From NCBI GenBank assembly GCA_964537055.1, contig CAZHYV010000006.1, positions 1 to 64,000 of the forward strand: 64,000 nt of DNA. Reading direction: 5' to 3'. Under the pieces are notes generated by a model. It was not told the origin of the DNA and did no database searches. It was given only the letters and a program-made list of their open reading frames with translations. Within the stretch, counting starts at the first letter, position 1. Each line of letters opens with the position of its first letter. This document shows positions 62,175-64,000 of this stretch, piece after piece. Source of the DNA: CAZHYV01 sp964537055. Lineage in GTDB: Bacteria; Myxococcota_A; Polyangia; Palsa-1104; JAEUJZ01. The translations under genes were made by a program, and so were the position numbers.

Positions 62175-63097
62175 GGATTTGTATCCATGTATTTTTGGGC
62201 AAGCCACCAGCAGGCAGTCGATTCGTTCGTTTTGTGGCACTTTTCAATCATAGCTGCATCCAGCTCCATTTGTTCTTGTTTGGAGCCAAAACCCTCTTTG
62301 TATAAGCGGCTCGTTTGGATGCAGGCATCTGGATTTCCGCCCTGACAGGCTTGTTTATATAGAGAAAGCGCTTGTGTTTTGTCGACCGTACCCATTGTCC
62401 CATTCTCATAAAGTTTTGCAAGACCGTTACATTGGTAAGGATTTTGTTCGGGGTCGCACGCAGTTTTATAGGCAGAAATCCCTTTTTGTAGATCGCGCGC
62501 AGATTCGGGACCATGTAAATAAAGATTTCCGAGCACATCACATGAGGAGTCTCCAGGTTTCTGGCAATGTTCTTGTAGGAGGGAAAGCCCCAAGGGAATG
62601 TTCCTTTCGATCCCTTTGTTTTCATAGATGTACATCATTGCTCTGCTGATGCAGATCCAGTCTTTTTTAGATTCTTTGCAAAGTTTTTCTTGTAATTCCA
62701 GTAAACGACGGCAGCTTTGAGTATCATTATACCAGCATAAAGTCCTTAACCGTCTCCGAAGTTCATCTTCATTAAGACTCGCTTCTGGTTTTTCCCTTTC
62801 GAGCTGTTCTTTTTTAGCAAAGACCCTGCACTGTTTATATTGTTTTTTCAAAACGTCCTCGTCTTCAGGAGGTTTTGAAACGACTTTATCGGAAAGATAG
62901 GTGCTACTCTGTTGCTTTCCAGACGGGCAACTGCAAACCTGCTCCACCTGTTGATTTGAGCAAGTTGCTTTTAAGGAAGAAGGAGACGTTTCTTGCTCAG
63001 ACCGTGCAGAAAATCGTCTATACAAAAGTCCAAGCATGTTCACCGCTAAAGAAAGGATGAAGGCCCAAAGAAGGAGTTTGTCTTTGCGAAGCATCAT
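62171..63097 (-). CDS. Sel1-repeat protein with N-terminal membrane anchor
   Basis: The 308-residue protein has a membrane segment (LLLWAFILSLAVNMLGLLY) near its N-terminus and Sel1-type repeats: LEKGISAYKTACD-like, NGLAKLYENGTMG, TQALSLYKQACQGGNPDACIQTSRLYKEG. Sel1 repeats form superhelical protein-binding surfaces, and in many bacteria such proteins are exported. The start overlaps the stop of the upstream Sel1 gene by 4 bases (ATGA type), so the two are coupled. Confidence 0.85.
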   Translation of the reverse strand: MMLRKDKLLLWAFILSLAVNMLGLLYRRFSARSEQETSPSSLKATCSNQQVEQVCSCPSGKQQSSTYLSDKVVSKPPEDEDVLKKQYKQCRVFAKKEQLEREKPEASLNEDELRRRLRTLCWYNDTQSCRRLLELQEKLCKESKKDWICISRAMMYIYENKGIERNIPLGLSLLQEHCQKPGDSSCDVLGNLYLHGPESARDLQKGISAYKTACDPEQNPYQCNGLAKLYENGTMGTVDKTQALSLYKQACQGGNPDACIQTSRLYKEGFGSKQEQMELDAAMIEKCHKTNESTACWWLAQKYMDTNP

Positions 63098-63870
63098 GGC
63101 AAATCTCCTTCTTCTTTTGGAGGCAAAACCAAACCTTTTCTTACCTCCGCCTCAATGTACTTCTTTGCCAATTGAGCACAGGCATCATTCGAATTATAGT
63201 AAGTATGCTCTCGGCTACAGGCTTTGCGCTCGTATTGTTCTGCTAGTTTGGGGTTATAAAATTCTCCGCTTGCTTGCCCATAGATCTTTGCCAAGCGTGC
63301 GCACGAATCGATCGGCGAATTTTGATCTTGGCAGGCTTTCTGGTGCCATTCGATTGCTTTGGTGGCGTTTTTGGGGAGGGCTCCGTTCCCTTCGTCGTAT
63401 AATTCTCCCACTATGGAGGCACAGTAGTCTTTACAGTAGGTCTCCAGCAAAGCAAGGCCTTTTTCAGTGTCTGCCGGTAATACACCCTCTACCCCCTTCA
63501 GATACTCAAGCCCTAGATTGGCGCATGAATTTTCGTCTTGATCCTCTTCACAATGCCTTTGCAGTTCGAGAATACGTTTGGTTTCCCACGCAAGCTCGAC
63601 CTCTTTACAGTTCGGAGGGGCAGGCATAGAGGGGTTTGATGGAGCCTCAGAGGGTGAGGGGGTGTCTGCCAATGAACAGGGGCAGATTTCTACGGTACGC
63701 TTGGTGGAAGCAGGGTCGGACGGGCAATCAGCTGTATCGGATCGGGCAGATGTTTGCTCTGTCGGTTTGGCAGGTGCTTGTGCCTTGGGGCTTTTTCGAA
63801 AGAGAAAAACGTTCGCAACCAGGGAACCCAACAAAATGAAGAAGAGGAGGATCTGGGTGTGACGCTTCAT
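63094..63870 (-). CDS. Sel1-repeat protein with N-terminal membrane anchor
   Basis: The 258-residue protein has a membrane segment (ILLFFILLGSLVANVFLF) and Sel1 repeats (CANLGLEYLKGVEGVLPADTEKGLALLE, GELYDEGNGALPKNATKAIEWHQKAC, CARLAKIYGQASGEFY). It carries a Ser/Pro-rich linker before the repeats. It is the first gene of a two-gene unit, and a palindrome lies about 67 bases upstream of its start. Confidence 0.85.
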   Translation of the reverse strand: MKRHTQILLFFILLGSLVANVFLFRKSPKAQAPAKPTEQTSARSDTADCPSDPASTKRTVEICPCSLADTPSPSEAPSNPSMPAPPNCKEVELAWETKRILELQRHCEEDQDENSCANLGLEYLKGVEGVLPADTEKGLALLETYCKDYCASIVGELYDEGNGALPKNATKAIEWHQKACQDQNSPIDSCARLAKIYGQASGEFYNPKLAEQYERKACSREHTYYNSNDACAQLAKKYIEAEVRKGLVLPPKEEGDLP

Positions 63871-63936
63871 GATGAGGAATCATAAACGAAATGTCCGCGA
63901 AAGACAACGGAAGATGAAAAATCGAGAAATAAGCCA

Positions 63937-63965
63937 AAAAAGTGTGCAAATTTTGCACACTTTTT
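63937..63965. promoter_or_regulatory. Perfect palindrome, operator or bidirectional terminator
   Basis: AAAAAGTGTGCAAA (63937-63950) and TTTGCACACTTTTT (63952-63965) are perfect 14-base arms around one central base. The flanking A and T runs would allow a bidirectional terminator for a gene that ends to the right of the window, while the inner GTGTGCAAA resembles the half-site at 15536-15559. Both readings are possible. Confidence 0.45.
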
Positions 63966-64000
63966 GTATCGCTGTTGTGATTGTTCATTTTTTCTTGCGC

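Noticed and set aside
1..64000. CRISPR arrays, insertion sequences, rRNA genes
   Set aside because: No evenly spaced repeats, transposase motifs or rRNA-like sequence were seen.

Overview
The window reads as a contiguous chromosomal segment of a myxobacterium-like organism (Myxococcota, probably Polyangiales) with a compact, partly decaying genome. The basis is a Cys-containing MYXO-CTERM-type C-terminus at 35804-37066, a CdnL/CarD regulator, many PEGA, Sel1, START and lipoprotein genes, and GC content that by eye is near the middle rather than the ~70% of free-living myxobacteria. A reduced, host-associated relative such as Pajaroellobacter is my best guess. That is inference from gene content and composition, not a database match.

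Layout. 1-2110: remnant of a tRNA-Ile(GAT)-associated island, with a 15-base copy of the tRNA anticodon arm at the left edge, a frameshifted and 5'-truncated methyltransferase, a Fic protein and the intact tRNA. 2351-5021: translation operon rpsP-rimM-trmD-rplS-yraN, transcribed leftward. 5131-10378: leftward genes for a putative lipoprotein, comM with a coupled unknown gene, pspA and a TPR-type gene broken by an in-frame amber stop. 10522-15403: rightward membrane genes (double zinc-ribbon protein, PrsW-like protease), a lipocalin and a basic zinc-finger protein, plus one small leftward lipoprotein. 15490-18788: tRNA-Arg(CCG) with a palindromic leader, an exported protein, lgt, an AT-rich gap and cdnL. 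19017-23559: malic enzyme, yceD-rpmF-recO, a small XRE regulator and proline iminopeptidase. 23613-30445: envelope genes (lipoproteins, tandem START proteins, PEGA protein, outer-membrane barrel) with a ferritin-like protein and a pirin. 30688-41891: lon, a secreted dikinase-like protein, PilZ, the MYXO-CTERM protein, pyruvate kinase, transaldolase and pyrophosphatase. 41888-46553: tig-clpP-clpX and a MepA-like endopeptidase. 46741-63870: tatD, an isolated rplC with its own promoter, a large lipoprotein, a tandem duplicate pair of exported proteins, the alpha-2-macroglobulin/PBP1C pair, rlmE and two Sel1 genes.

Together the window is mostly housekeeping: ribosome assembly and modification, protein quality control (Lon, ClpXP, trigger factor), lower glycolysis and pentose phosphate enzymes, and envelope maintenance. 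Many exported proteins have no recognisable function. Signs of compaction include stop codons shared by three convergent gene pairs and a 3-nt gap in a fourth. Signs of decay are the methyltransferase and TPR-type pseudogenes. I see no insertion sequence, CRISPR array or rRNA.

Most promising unusual items: the secreted dikinase-like protein with glucan-water-dikinase domain order; the palindrome over the -10 of the yceD-rpmF promoter; two similar palindromes far apart; the displaced rplC; the tandem duplicate pair with a nearly identical DNA block; and the tRNA-Ile island remnant.
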